DNA from: Collodictyon triciliatum | Lineage: Eukaryota; CRuMs | Direction: 5' to 3' | Length of the DNA: 20,191 nt | NCBI GenBank assembly: GCA_043381765.1 | Contig: JBHJMP010001253.1 | Span: 1-20,191, forward strand | In this document: in pieces, positions 8,612 through 18,750 of the stretch | Layout: every line of letters begins with the position of its first letter | Numbering within the stretch: the stretch's first letter is position 1 | Program-made: the position numbers and the translations under genes | Notes under the pieces: model-generated | Seen by the model: only the letters and a program-made list of their open reading frames with translations | What the model was told of the DNA's origin: nothing | Databases searched by the model: none

Positions 8612-11041
8612 TTAATAGTAAAGTGAAGCGTTCACAATCGATATGATGAAGACACCAATTCCAAAAGCCAGGAGTAAGGACGGGTAAAGCTTTTCTCGTA
8701 GAAGTGTCTTGGGTATGAATGATAGTCAATGTCAACAAATACAAAAGTTTAACAAATGGACCTGGTGGTTAGTAACAAATATTGATAAATAGAAAACCCC
8801 CACTTACATGCTGAAACGAGCACATGAAAAGATATGGCGGAACTATAAAGCTCAGAAAGATTGTAATTATAATGCCAATAAGTCCTAGCGCCTATTCATT
8901 AAGCAAAGAAAGTTAAAGGATACCACTAGTATTCACGCGGATATCTGTATTTTTATTTATTTATGTATTGAATATACTGGGATGAATTCATTACATTGTC
9001 AACTCTCTCCGAGATACTGACAAGAGTTGTTCCCAGGGCAAGAATACTTGCACTTGATATAGCCAAGAGAAACCTCGAAGGGGGAGAGGCGTTGATTATG
9101 ACAGATTCTGAATTTTGAAGATCCTAATAAAATTGAGGTATTTTTTTTTTTAAAAAAACCCCAGGTAATGGTAGGTGGGAATTGAAGTTTTGAGTAATAG
9201 GAAAATCACAGCAGGATGTGTTAGTCATGAAACGGTTTATGATAAAATGCTAGGTATACCGTCAGATATGATATTGGCTTTTCTGTCTGAAAGATACGGA
9301 CGAGAAATTGAATTGATTTAAACCCAGCGTTCGTCATGATAGGGAACTTAACAAGTAAAGCAATAGCAAGGGCAACTTTTCCTGCAGGAGGGTATGGTAA
9401 GATTTCTGTAGACAACAGTTTAGTCATTTCATGTTTATTAGGCAGTGCCTGATAATTCCTTACACATGTAAGTTTGAACAATACCTGGCGTAGTTGAATC
9501 GATATTTTGGTCCTCTTTAATATGTTTTTAAAGTAAAGAAAGTGCAAATTTATCAAGGAGGTTAGGATAACATATACCGACGTTGAACAAAGAGTCGTGT
9601 GTATAATTAAAATAGTTTTTTTTTTGTGCGGGAAAAAAAAATGAACATAGACTTTGTAAAATCATACCAGATGATAGGACACAACCTAGGGTACCAAGGA
9701 AAACATATAGCACTAAAAAAAAAATATAGACGATTAGACAAATACATCTTGAAGATTTTCGGACAGTTGGTCATTATAAGTAATTTTCTAGGACCAGGGA
9801 TTGAAGAATGGTCGTTTTGAAAATGAATGCAAAGAGGATGTGACAAAGATGATAGAAAAATCATTACAATAATTTTTAACTTTATTCTATTGCACACTGA
9901 ATCCAAAAGATACCATGAGAAATAGCAACCGGAACGTATGTGAGACTTTCTGCTGCTACATCGGGGACGGGCTGGGGAAGTTCATTGTATATTGGCATAA
10001 ACTAAAGGTTTGATGATATTGCACTGGTGAGAGAAGGGGAGAGAGAGTAACTATTATACCATTTGAATGCATTTCAGTGAATCAAATAATTGGAATGCCA
10101 TAGTAATAGAAGAGTGTGACCTGTAAGTTACAATTCAAGGCGAAAATGATCATGGGTATGGCATTTATTGTTCTGGTTGTTGGTGATTGCTGGGAATAAG
10201 ATAGTGAATAGGTAGAAAGTTTTGCTTCATATAGCATAGAAGCACAAATTACTGACATAGAACACTTTCATTTCAGAATTTTGATAGTGTTCTTGAATAA
10301 ATTAAATAGCTACAGTGAACACGGAAATAATAAAAATAAAATCAAGCACTTGTGTAAGGTTAGGGTAATGTTGACATTCTAAAATATGAACATACCTTGG
10401 TATACGATTTGAGGCTTTCTTTTGATACATATGATATTTTGATCATTGTGAGAGAGATTAGAATCACGATGTAGATGATTGCTGCTACTGCAGAAATCTT
10501 GAGATTATCAACTTTGTTGATATTGCATAGGATAAATGAGGCGACCTAGAATTAAATTACCCCGGTTGAACATCCACTACTATACAATAAATCAAGAGAA
10601 AAATAACGGGAATAAATATATTTCTTTGAGAAAACTCACAGCGACTATAAAAACAATAAAAGGAAATCCTTTTCCTTGAAAAATCGCCTTTGAAATGTTC
10701 TCCTCTGTGTTTTCAAGATCAGCCAGGAGCAGGTCTCGGACCACTGTAGTGTCATTTATATTAGACACAATCCAGAATATCAGTGTCATTATGGTACATA
10801 TTATTAGGACTATAAAGGAATGATCAAAACACATACACAGCAGGAATGAAGTAACGAAAGTAAACATCTCTGTAGCAATCAAGATGTCGATTGCAATACA
10901 AAAATAGGGCCCACCGATTTTCAATGCTATCTAATCATGCGAATAAAATTTTTAATGGTGGCTCGGAGTTATCCATGTATTTCATAATTGAATTTCATAT
11001 GGGTTGGTGATTGATTGAACAGAAAGGGAAAAAAAAAAAAA

Positions 11042-11091
<50 letters not shown>

Positions 11092-12178
11092 GGAATTATA
11101 TCTAAGAGAGTAGAAAACTAATTGCGAATAGTATCATAAGAAAAACCTGTCCATAAGACAACTGCCTTGTAATGACACTCAATTTGTGCATTAGATACAA
11201 TGAGTAGCGAGTTGTCAGAGCAGATATGGTCAGAATCAATATTCCAAGAGGTACCCCAGTCGACTGCAGCAAATAAATGATCCCATTAATAAAAAAAAAA
11301 AAGATAAATTAATTCACGTGTAAAAGTGAATTATCCCATAGTAAGTTTTAAATTTTTGTTCTGCAAATAAGGATATTAATGAGATTTGGAGAGTAAATCA
11401 GGCTTTGATTCATCTAAATTATGAATAGCAATACCGATAAGAAATAAAGGCGATAATAGTCAATGAATCAAATAGATAAAGAATGGACAAAGCCCCTATT
11501 TGGCGCAAATCGAAAGAAGAAGAAAGAAGAAAGAAGAAAGAAGAAAGAAGAAAGAAGAAAGAAGAAAGAAGAAAGAAGAAAGAAGAAAGAAGAAAGAAGA
11601 AAGAAGAAGAAAAAAGAAGAAAAAAGAAGAAAAAAGAAGAAAAAAGAAGAAGAAAAGAAGAAGAAAAGAAGAAGAAAAGAAGAAGAAAAGAAGAAGAAAA
11701 GAAAAGAAGAAAAAAAAAGAACCTGAAATGAGTCTGCAAGATCAAAAAGACCAACACCGATAATTATGTTTATCAAGTTCAGTTGAGCCATCGGCAAAGT
11801 TGTGGTTCCGACAGCCCAATCAGGGCCATAGTGATAGAACCGGAAGCCAGTGCTGACCGGATTTGCATTCGAGTCACCGTTTTCATCAAAGACAGTGGAG
11901 GCCTTCGCTATTCGGCGCGTGTAGCCATCGGGATTTGATCCGAGGACGGGACTCTCTGGTCGGTTGTGAGTGTTTCGGCGCGGAATGAAAATGCCAAAGG
12001 CTTCGGGCGCATCGACCCAGGAGTCTGAATGGTCGTTCCTTGAGGGTTGTTTGCCCTCCGAGTCGCTGACTCCGTCCCGATCGATGTAAAAGTCGAAAGG
12101 AGAGGCAGTGTACTCGGTATTGTAGCTCTCAAAGGAGGTCCCTGGCATCCCGCGGTGAGGAGAAAGAAACTGCGACAT
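8612..12178 (-). CDS. SLC38/AVT-type amino acid transporter, 12 exons
   Basis: The product is probably a proton- or sodium-coupled amino acid permease of the AAAP superfamily, acting in the plasma or vacuolar membrane. Exons in transcript order: 12178-11723, 11263-11147, 10930-10640, 10545-10396, 10189-10121, 10001-9914, 9712-9578, 9514-9485, 9405-9260, 9123-8995, 8891-8808, 8707-8612. The total is 596 codons with every join in frame. Residues 1 to about 128 are a polar cytosolic tail. NLINIIIGVGLFDL then STGVPLGILILTISAL match the family's first helices. IPMIIFALNC-NLQFMPIYNEL (to residue 369) is the conserved 'F-x-C-H-Q-N-x-F-P-I-Y-N-E-L' block, with NL in place of HQ. YPPAGKVALAIALLVKFPIM and the C-terminal LYPSLLLAFGIGVFIISIVN complete about eleven helices. 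Introns are 63-459 nt, GT-AG, and carry microsatellites. Loss of His-Gln in the signature may alter substrate choice. Family assignment is firm; substrate and location are open. Confidence 0.87.
9141..9158. repeat. T11-A7 tract in transporter intron 9
   Basis: A third T-run/A-run junction, inside the intron 9124-9259. It resembles the two in the coiled-coil gene's intron 1. Confidence 0.7.
11029..11087 (+). repeat. A-run plus (GA)n in transporter intron 2
   Basis: About 22 A are followed directly by about 18 GA units, inside the intron 10931-11146. The upstream bases AACAGAAAGGG resemble the AATAAAGGG-A(n) insertion ends, so the microsatellite may have grown from a retro-insertion tail. That last point is inference. 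Confidence 0.9.
11512..11720 (+). repeat. GAA/GAAA microsatellite in transporter intron 1
   Basis: About 210 bases of AAGAAAG, AAGAAAAA and AAGAAGAAA units occupy the 5' part (in transcript sense) of the 459-nt intron 11264-11722. The array starts a few bases after the donor. In the pre-mRNA it is an uninterrupted C/U tract. Overlapping K/E/R-rich ORFs on both strands are artefacts of it. Confidence 0.95.
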
Positions 12179-12286
12179 GTCTGTTTGGATCGAGCCAGGA
12201 AAGAGGGGGTCGTGTGCGGAGGAGGGAAAAATCTTAGCATTAAGGTTGGAGTCTTTTTTTTCCTTGGTTTTCTTGTTCAGAGGAGA

Positions 12287-12385
12287 AGAAATAGAAATAG
12301 AAATAGAAATAGAAATAGAAATAGAAATAGAAATAGAAATAGAAATAGAAATAGAAATAGAAATAGAAATAGAAATAGAAATAGA
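12287..12385 (+). repeat. (AGAAAT)n microsatellite, about 16 copies
   Basis: A perfect hexamer array. It directly abuts the next array (11-mer units), so the two share a border at about 12386. Confidence 0.97.
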
Positions 12386-12478
12386 AAAGAAAAAGAAAAG
12401 AAAAAGAAAAGAAAAAGAAAAGAAAAAGAAAAGAAAAAGAAAAGAAAAAGAAAAGAAAAAGAAAAGAAAAAGAAAAAA
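12386..12478 (+). repeat. (AAAAGAAAAAG)n minisatellite, about 8 copies
   Basis: An 11-base unit made of A4G plus A5G. It follows the hexamer array without a spacer. Confidence 0.95.
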
Positions 12479-12526
12479 GGAAAAAGGACTTCCAGGAGGA
12501 GTGGAGTGTCAAGTACACAAAGAAAG

Positions 12527-12606
12527 AGACAAAGACAAAGACAAAGACAAAGACAAAGACAAAGACAAAGACAAAGACAAAGACAAAGACAAAGACAAAG
12601 ACAAAG
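12527..12606 (+). repeat. (AAAGAC)n microsatellite, about 13 copies
   Basis: A perfect hexamer array after a 50-base non-repetitive spacer. It differs from the upstream hexamer by carrying C. Confidence 0.97.
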
Positions 12607-12676
12607 AAAGAGAAAGAAAGAGAAAGAAAGAGAAAGAAAGAGAAAGAAAGAGAAAGAAAGAGAAAGAGAAAGAGGT
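12607..12676 (+). repeat. (AAAGAGAAAG)n array, about 7 copies
   Basis: A decamer array joined without a gap to the AAAGAC array. It completes a block of four purine arrays in under 400 bases, ending 12676. Confidence 0.95.
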
Positions 12677-13003
12677 TACGGCTCCTCACAGTTTATGTTG
12701 TTTCTCATTTTGTTATCTTTCCTTTCGTTTTCGAATAAAGGGCAGAGGGGAAAAAAAAAAAACATCTTTTCGTTCTGTTTTCTCTCTCGAACGTAGTTTA
12801 CAGCAAAAATATCAGGCGGGGTTGACGGTTTGGGCAGAGGCTGTTCGTTTCGATCGCCATTTCCTGCCTCATGCGCGGTGCCAGCGGCTGGGTTTTTGAT
12901 AGGCGCGGATGCCACCGCAACGAGAATGGCGTAACTAGTTCTGGAAATTATACTTTTATGAACATTTAAGTATATCCCATGCTCTTGTGCGCCTCATATT
13001 ATA

Positions 13004-13281
13004 TTATTTGCTTGATGCGATGTTAGGATCTCTCCAGCAAGTAGAGACCAGGGCCGACGCATTAGGGTTCGCTTGAGGCTCGGGTGACTGCTTCACAGGA
13101 AGACCTCTTTGTTGCCATTCTCGCTCGCTTTGATACATATTGTGTAACTTGCGCAAAGAAAGGAAAGGAAAAATGAATTAGAAATTGAAAGACAGAGTAT
13201 GGTCACAACTAATCACTCATCGGGATCAAAGGGAATGCCAATTAGCTCACTGATTACTGCATGCTGTGGAGCTTGAGACAT
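13004..13281 (-). CDS. Candidate small two-exon gene, splice unresolved
   Basis: A minus-strand ATG at 13281 in good context (GGAAAGATG) opens MSQAPQHAVISELIGIPFDP and meets TGA at 13213-13215. A candidate intron has donor GTGATT at 13216 and acceptor GCGCAAG ending 13148. Downstream, 13147-13004 is open to TAA and reads LHNMYQSEREWQQRGLPVKQ, then a Pro/Asn-rich end, 47 residues in all. Both pieces look coding, but this splice joins phase 2 to phase 0. A phase-0 alternative donor (GTAATC after codon 8) would drop most of exon 1. Either an exon is missed, a base is missing, or the gene is broken. No family is recognised. It lies between the cyclase stop and the transporter start, on the same strand. 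Confidence 0.4.
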
Positions 13282-13455
13282 CTTTCCAATTTATTTCGTT
13301 GGGGCGTGTAAAAATACAGGTTTCTTCTTGGTAAATCTATAACGAAAGGTAATCCTAGAGAGGGTTTACAATTTGGATGGGAAGGCCTCCTCATGCTATT
13401 TTCAACTTTTTTTTTCTTCTTCTTTCCGTCCCTTCATCCTTCTGAAGAGAAATCA

Positions 13456-15128
13456 TCATTTCTCATCCAACGGAGATACTCCAGTGTAGGACTGATCAGA
13501 GATTATTTCAAGCAATCGAATTGCAGTCGGGTCGTGGTAGTCTAGGATGTATTCTCGAAGAATATCGAGGTCTCGCTCTCTTTCCAGGCTGTTTTTCTCC
13601 GAAAAGTCTTGGACAGCCTCAAACACACTTCGCTGGTGCTCATGTTTTCGTAGGATGAGTTCGTTGATATTTCCTGTGCTGGGCCCAAGGACTTCGTATA
13701 TTTTGACTGGTTTGGTTCTAGTTGGGTTGATTCATAATTATCAAAAGATACATAGAATACGTGATTCCCTCGATGAAAGATAATGACAAACTAACATACA
13801 AACTAACATATCAGATATATTGGATTAAAATAAAGAGAAAAGACACGAAAAACAAAGGAAAAAAAAAAAGATGATATATATCAGAAATATGCGTTATGAC
13901 ACCAGATAATACTTAATAATAGGTACATATTGATTAGAAAAAAAATTCGTTTAATTTGAGCAGAAATGGAAAATACAAAAGTTTTCTACACATACCTTCC
14001 TTTGACAATCACATATTCTAGCGGACGGCAAATGAATGAATGTTTTACTGCCTCATAGGTAGTATCACTGATTATCAGACTAGTATCGTACCTTTTATTC
14101 AGTCCTTCGAGCCTGGAATGTGTGACAACTTTCTTTTTAGAAATACAAATAAAAGAAAATAAGCTTTAAAATTCAATTGCATGGAAGCAGCCATAATAAA
14201 CCCAACGATTGCATATGCTCAATAACTTATATGCTATATTTTACCTAGAACTAAGATTGACCGCATCGCCAACAGCACCATATTTCATCCTGCTATTAGA
14301 CCCGATATTTCCCACTAATACATCACCCGTATGTATTCCAATTCTCATCGACAAGGGTTCTTGTATATAACCTTGAGATATCCAATACCGATTCAACTCC
14401 TTCAATGATGCCTACTCAAAAAAATACAGAATATACTTGAGTAAATTATGTGGTTATATACCATTTAATGCATGATGTTAACAAGATAGAGAGCTAAACA
14501 TACTTGCTGAAGTAAGGCAGTGTTAACTGCGACGACTTCATGATTCTTAAGAGATATAGGAGCGTTCCAAAAAGACTGCAAATATGGTTTAAATTATGAA
14601 AACTATGAAAATTTATCTCCATTGTATGAATGGAATTAGAAACTCAATTTAGAAGAGAGTTATTTCTATATGTATGTGTGTGATGGAGAGTGAGAACAAA
14701 CCATGGTTCCGTCTCCAATAAAATCACATAGGACACCATCGGAATTAGATATATGGGATGTCATCTCCTCCAAGTAATCTGCCAGCAACAAAAGGAGAGT
14801 ATCGATGGGCAAGGACTCAGCCAGCTTTGTAAAATTCTTTAGATCTGCGAACGTCGATTGTTTTTATTTACCTTAGAGAAAGTTCAGAAAAAAATGAAAG
14901 GCTATTTTCAATTATACGTCCAGTATTACCCGTAAACATGATCGTCAACTTTTTCCTTTCAACATAAAGGTCATTGGCAATCGCTGCATTAGCCATTATT
15001 CTTTTTACTACAGACATTGGAACAAATTTTCCAAAAGTTCTTAGAGCAGTATCCATTTTCTAGTTAGGTTTTTTGTTTATATAAGAATTAGTAAGAATTA
15101 TTGTGCAAATTAAATAGAACAATTAAAA

Positions 15129-15195
<67 letters not shown>

Positions 15196-18100
15196 CAAGA
15201 AAAAGCAAGAAAAAGCAAGAAAAAGCAAGAAAAAGCAAGAAAAAGCAAGAAAAAAGAAGAAAGAGAGGGGTTATTTTGATCACCAGTTTTATGCAATATT
15301 CGATTTGATAAGTTACATGAAACGATTTCTGTATCCGAGATACTTCATTAATCGGCGAGTTGCCCAATCCCTACGTTTAGACATTAAAGTTTTATTTACG
15401 TGATGCAGTTCAGTTTCTCATTTTGCGTGAATCAAAAGGAGTTTTCTTAAAAAAAAAAAAAAAGCAAAACAGCGAAATGCAGAGTAAAATAGAATAATAT
15501 CAAAGAGTCATCAAAGTATATATATCTTTTGATTCATATAGTAATATTACGGATGTTTTCTTGTGGTTAAACTTGAGCTGAGAAATCTCATACATAGCGT
15601 CAGCAATATCTTTTAATGGCCTGTTTTTGAAAAATGATACATTAATAACCATTGTTATACTCCCAAAGAGGTGACGCGTGCTCCACATGCGAGCGCTGCT
15701 CAGTTCAGCCAAAATAAAAACAAAATAAAAACAAAATAAAAACAAAATAAAAACAAAATAAAAACAAAATAAAAACAAAATAAAAACAAAATAAAAACAA
15801 AATAAAAACAAAAATTAAAGCAAACAAACAGATGAACTAGAAGCACGCATAAATCAACGAAGGAACCTTTCGACTAACCTTGTCACAAACATGGAGAATC
15901 CGAGTAAGAGGATCTCAAAACCACCGATTAATGTAAATACATATGTCATAGTAATCCATGCATTCTTGTTAATCTCTGACATATACACTGATTTTGACAC
16001 CAAACTTGTTATAGTCCATTCCAATCCATCTCGACGAAGTGCGGATGAGCTGATGAAATAGTCTTCACCGCTTATCTAAAATTGGGATGCAAATCATAAG
16101 CGGTTACGTGACTCTCCCCAAATATAGATACACTGTTTTCCTCGGTAGAAAATATTTCTTTTATGATTTACGTACACGTATCGTATCTGTTTTCAGTTGA
16201 GGCCCGTCCTCTTTAAGTCCAATTAGGATAAAAAATTACATTTTTAAATCAGGGAATTTTGAATCGAATAAATGAAAAAAAAAAGGGGGGACTATGTTTT
16301 TTTTTAAATTATGTTATCACATTTTATCATATAAATACTACAAAAGCGCACAGTGTTAAAATTACCCCTAATAGGATTTTCCTTCATATATTTTGACACA
16401 GCCCTGGTAATAGGATTATCGAAATCGTCAATAACTCTCGCGATGCGAGTCCCTTCACAGCTATTACTTTTTTCCTGGCACCCAACCAGCTCGAGACTCA
16501 ATGAGCTTCCAATCAAATGCCTTTTATGGTCAGTCACAAATATTGATATGTCTTGCTCCGCCTATCAAACATATGTAAGGTCTGGTGAGGAAACCGTACG
16601 CGAATAATCAAACAATAATTTATTTTATATATAAATATAAGAGCATTTGTTGATACATATTTGAGAGCTATTGTGAGTATATGAAGGTTACCTTAACGTT
16701 TGCTATTATGGAGTCGACAAAGCCCAATTCTAAATCGGAACAGAGGACACCGACGAATTCGCCATCCCTAGTATAGGCACCGGATGACCTAAAAACGACC
16801 AAACCCATAACGAAAATTAATTGAGAGTAAAAAATGAACTTTGACACCATTAAGTCAATGAAGAGTTATTTTACTCAGTAAAAGCACAACTTTGCTTCTT
16901 GAAAAATCGAAATGAAGGACTAAATAGTCATCAAAATACAGCACCTTATAGTATAAAAGCATACCGAGTTATCCAATAACGGTCCTCCCAAATGTAAAGA
17001 TCTGTCCATGTAGACTGACTTTTATTCTCAGGATCGATAATTGAATACCAAAGTCCTGCAAAATTGTTGATTTATACAAACGTGATTGAGCATCTCATAA
17101 AATCATAGAATTCAGCAAGGGAGTCTCAATTATTTTTTTTCTGTTAACGTCATTAATATGGATAATATGCTTATATCAGTGTGAAAATGTATATGACCAC
17201 CAATCTATTTCGACTGACCTTGGAGATTTTGGGGGTCTAGATTCGACCAAGAGACGTTTCCTTTATTCCCTGTATAATCAGAAAAGTACTCTGTGGTCGT
17301 GCCATTCACAGTTTCCCATAAGCCATAATTCATAGTCTAGGTTGGGGTGGATAAAAGTATAACTCAAAGAGAAAAAAATGTATATGATCATCTGAGCGAA
17401 GATGAATGTATTTTCTATATATAAAAAAACAAAAAAAAACAGTAAATTATTTCACTAATTAACATATACTATATCTTACACCAGGATAAATAAAATGGCC
17501 CCATAGCTCTCCTTTTTTTGTGGTTATGGTGGCCGTGGATGAGTCTCTATCATATTTATACAAAGTTTTAATATCAAATATATATGTATGTATACAATTT
17601 ATACAGAAGAGTTTTGCGCAAATGAAAAGTACAGAATTTGCAGATACGTTAACACGTATGTAGCCAACCATTTACTTATAGCATCTTTACGTAGTGATCT
17701 TTATACCAAGGAGAAAAAGAAAGAATTGATTAAAACATATAGCACACCTGAAAGTTCGAACTTCACTCCAAAATATCTTCATGAGTGAACGGAGATCCTT
17801 CACATATATACATATTTGTAAGAATATAGTTGAAAACTAAAAGTACCATATAGCTTAGTATTAAAGTAGCTGATAAAAAAATTAGGGCATGATCATACGT
17901 CGTCGTGCAAGGGATTGAAAAGTCCAGATTCGATGATTTTCTTATTTGTAGCAACAATATCCTCAGCATGTAAAAGGCTCTCGTTGAAAGATGTGGAAAG
18001 TCTGATTTGAACCTTATAATTAAGATGCCATATTTCACCTTAGTCTCATCGTGACATTATAATGAAACTATTCAATTTTCGTATGATTTTTCATCATACC

Positions 18101-18700
18101 TCTTTCTGTAAACTACGCGTCACTTTTGAAATACTGTCTTGTGACGATCGGTAGGTCAAATACCTTTATTTATTTAGTAAATAAATTATGTATGTGTTAC
18201 ACATAAGTTAAAATAGATGAGTTTACAGGCAGAAAACTATATTAACTCTCGTATGGATAAGCTTAATATTACCAAGAAAGCGTGCCAGCGGTGACAGTTG
18301 CGACCAAGAGCGATACAACGATAATGCCACGTAGAGAAAGATACCTAGATATGTTCTTTGATCTGACTGTAAAGCAGGACTTCTCCTTCATGTCCTCTAA
18401 GCGAGGAGGCTCAGTCCAAGCCTGTATAGTTTAGGTATAACTAGCAACTAAAGCAACTTTGAATCGAATAAAGGAAAAAAAAACTAGCAACTAAAGCACA
18501 AACAAAAGAAGCTTACAATTATCCTTGGGAAAAGGAAGAAACGATCACAAGAAATGTTCGACATATAATACTTGATAATGATAAAAACTATTTTGTACCG
18601 GAGCATTGCGAGTGACTGTGTTTCTTCTCTTCGCCAGGTCATTTTCTCCATAAAGTTCAGAGGAAGAGACAACTCGAATACTCGCTCGACCACCGTGCAT
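13456..18700 (-). CDS. dCache-HAMP class III nucleotide cyclase, 21 exons
   Basis: A receptor-type cyclase converting ATP or GTP to a cyclic nucleotide. Exons: 18700-18599, 18421-18273, 18163-18100, 18012-17899, 17797-17748, 17698-17618, 17546-17480, 17336-17219, 17055-16965, 16788-16692, 16561-16366, 16210-16176, 16075-15879, 15620-15551, 15370-15317, 15059-14930, 14844-14702, 14575-14504, 14411-14245, 14112-13996, 13717-13456. They give 791 residues in frame. TM1 lies at 66-82. An extracellular dCache follows to about 428 (NYGLWETVNGTTTEYF, WTDLYIWEDRYWITR, GEDYFISSSALRRDGLEW). TM2 is at 429-453, then a HAMP-like linker and the cyclase domain. Metal-binding Asp are D539 and D583 (FIGDGTM). 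N662 and R666 (GDAVNLSSR) and K703 fit the transition-state positions. The base-selecting positions read D579 and G655, not Lys/Asp or Glu/Cys, so the substrate is not assigned. About 90 residues follow the domain. An in-frame TAG upstream fixes the start. The exon 6/7 join is the weak point. Confidence 0.9.
15131..15254 (+). repeat. (AAAG)n then (AAAAAGCAAG)n in a cyclase intron
   Basis: About 16 GAAA units pass into about five copies of a decamer with one C, inside the intron 15060-15316, which separates the HAMP-like exon from the first cyclase-domain exon. On the transcript it is a long pyrimidine tract. Confidence 0.95.
15710..15813 (+). repeat. (AAAATAAAAAC)n minisatellite in a cyclase intron
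   Basis: About nine copies of an 11-mer lie inside the intron 15621-15878, between the TM2 exon and the HAMP-like exon. It is the only long array in the window containing T as well as A and C on the plus strand. Confidence 0.95.
16257..16284 (+). repeat. TCGAATAAATGA-A(n) end in a cyclase intron
   Basis: TTTTGAATCGAATAAATG plus an A-run matches the family 3' end except T for G after AATAAA. It lies in the intron 16211-16365. No flanking direct repeat was found, so it is a probable but unproven old insertion. Confidence 0.5.
17547..17617 (-). other. Possible GC-AG intron in the cyclase gene
   Basis: To keep the dCache strand YFSFA and stay in frame, the exon must end TTT-GC before GCAAAA and rejoin at GATAG/A. 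That makes a GC-AG intron of 71 nt. A GT-AG alternative with donor GTACTT at 17632 is also in frame but deletes the five residues YFSFA. Both are open. Confidence 0.4.
18456..18481 (+). mobile_element. 26-bp insertion of the TCGAATAAAGG-A(n) end, with 17-bp TSD
   Basis: The perfect 17-bp repeat AACTAGCAACTAAAGCA at 18439-18455 and 18482-18498 brackets ACTTTGAATCGAATAAAGG plus seven A. The body equals the 3' end of the 287-bp element at 4709, including ACTTTGA upstream. The insertion is antisense to the cyclase and lies in its intron 1 (18422-18598). The perfect duplication implies recent insertion. Confidence 0.88.
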
Positions 18701-18750
18701 AGCGCAGGACTTGTGAAGGTCACTTAACTATCCAACAAGCGATCGAAAAA

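Larger units (their letters stand above)
12179..13003. other. Transporter upstream region, microsatellite-dominated
   Basis: The first 100 bases upstream of the transporter ATG are ordinary sequence. Then come four different purine arrays (12287-12676). The stretch 12700-12960 has a TCGAATAAAGGG-like motif near 12730 followed by an A-run at about 12750-12761, and is otherwise featureless. No supported gene. Confidence 0.6.

Noticed and set aside
11463-11763. Plus-strand ORFs rich in K/E/R and minus-strand ORFs rich in F/S/L
   Set aside because: They are the translations of the GAA/GAAA microsatellite, which lies inside a transporter intron.
12047-12899. Long ORFs of 149-249 codons with RN, EI, KD or FV dipeptide repeats
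   Set aside because: They arise from four adjacent purine arrays with no stops in their periods; flanking sequence shows no domain.
15500-15811. Minus-strand 103-codon ORF with FCFYF repeats as an exon
   Set aside because: The first part is the translated 11-mer minisatellite; only 15551-15620 is a real exon, with a good acceptor at 15621.
16257-16284. Calling the intronic TCGAATAAATG-A(n) a proven retro-insertion
   Set aside because: No convincing flanking direct repeat is visible; kept only as a motif match.
18482-18700. Cyclase start at the upstream ATG (18723 frame)
   Set aside because: That frame enters exon 2 with a stop; the ATG at 18700 joins in frame and has an in-frame TAG upstream.
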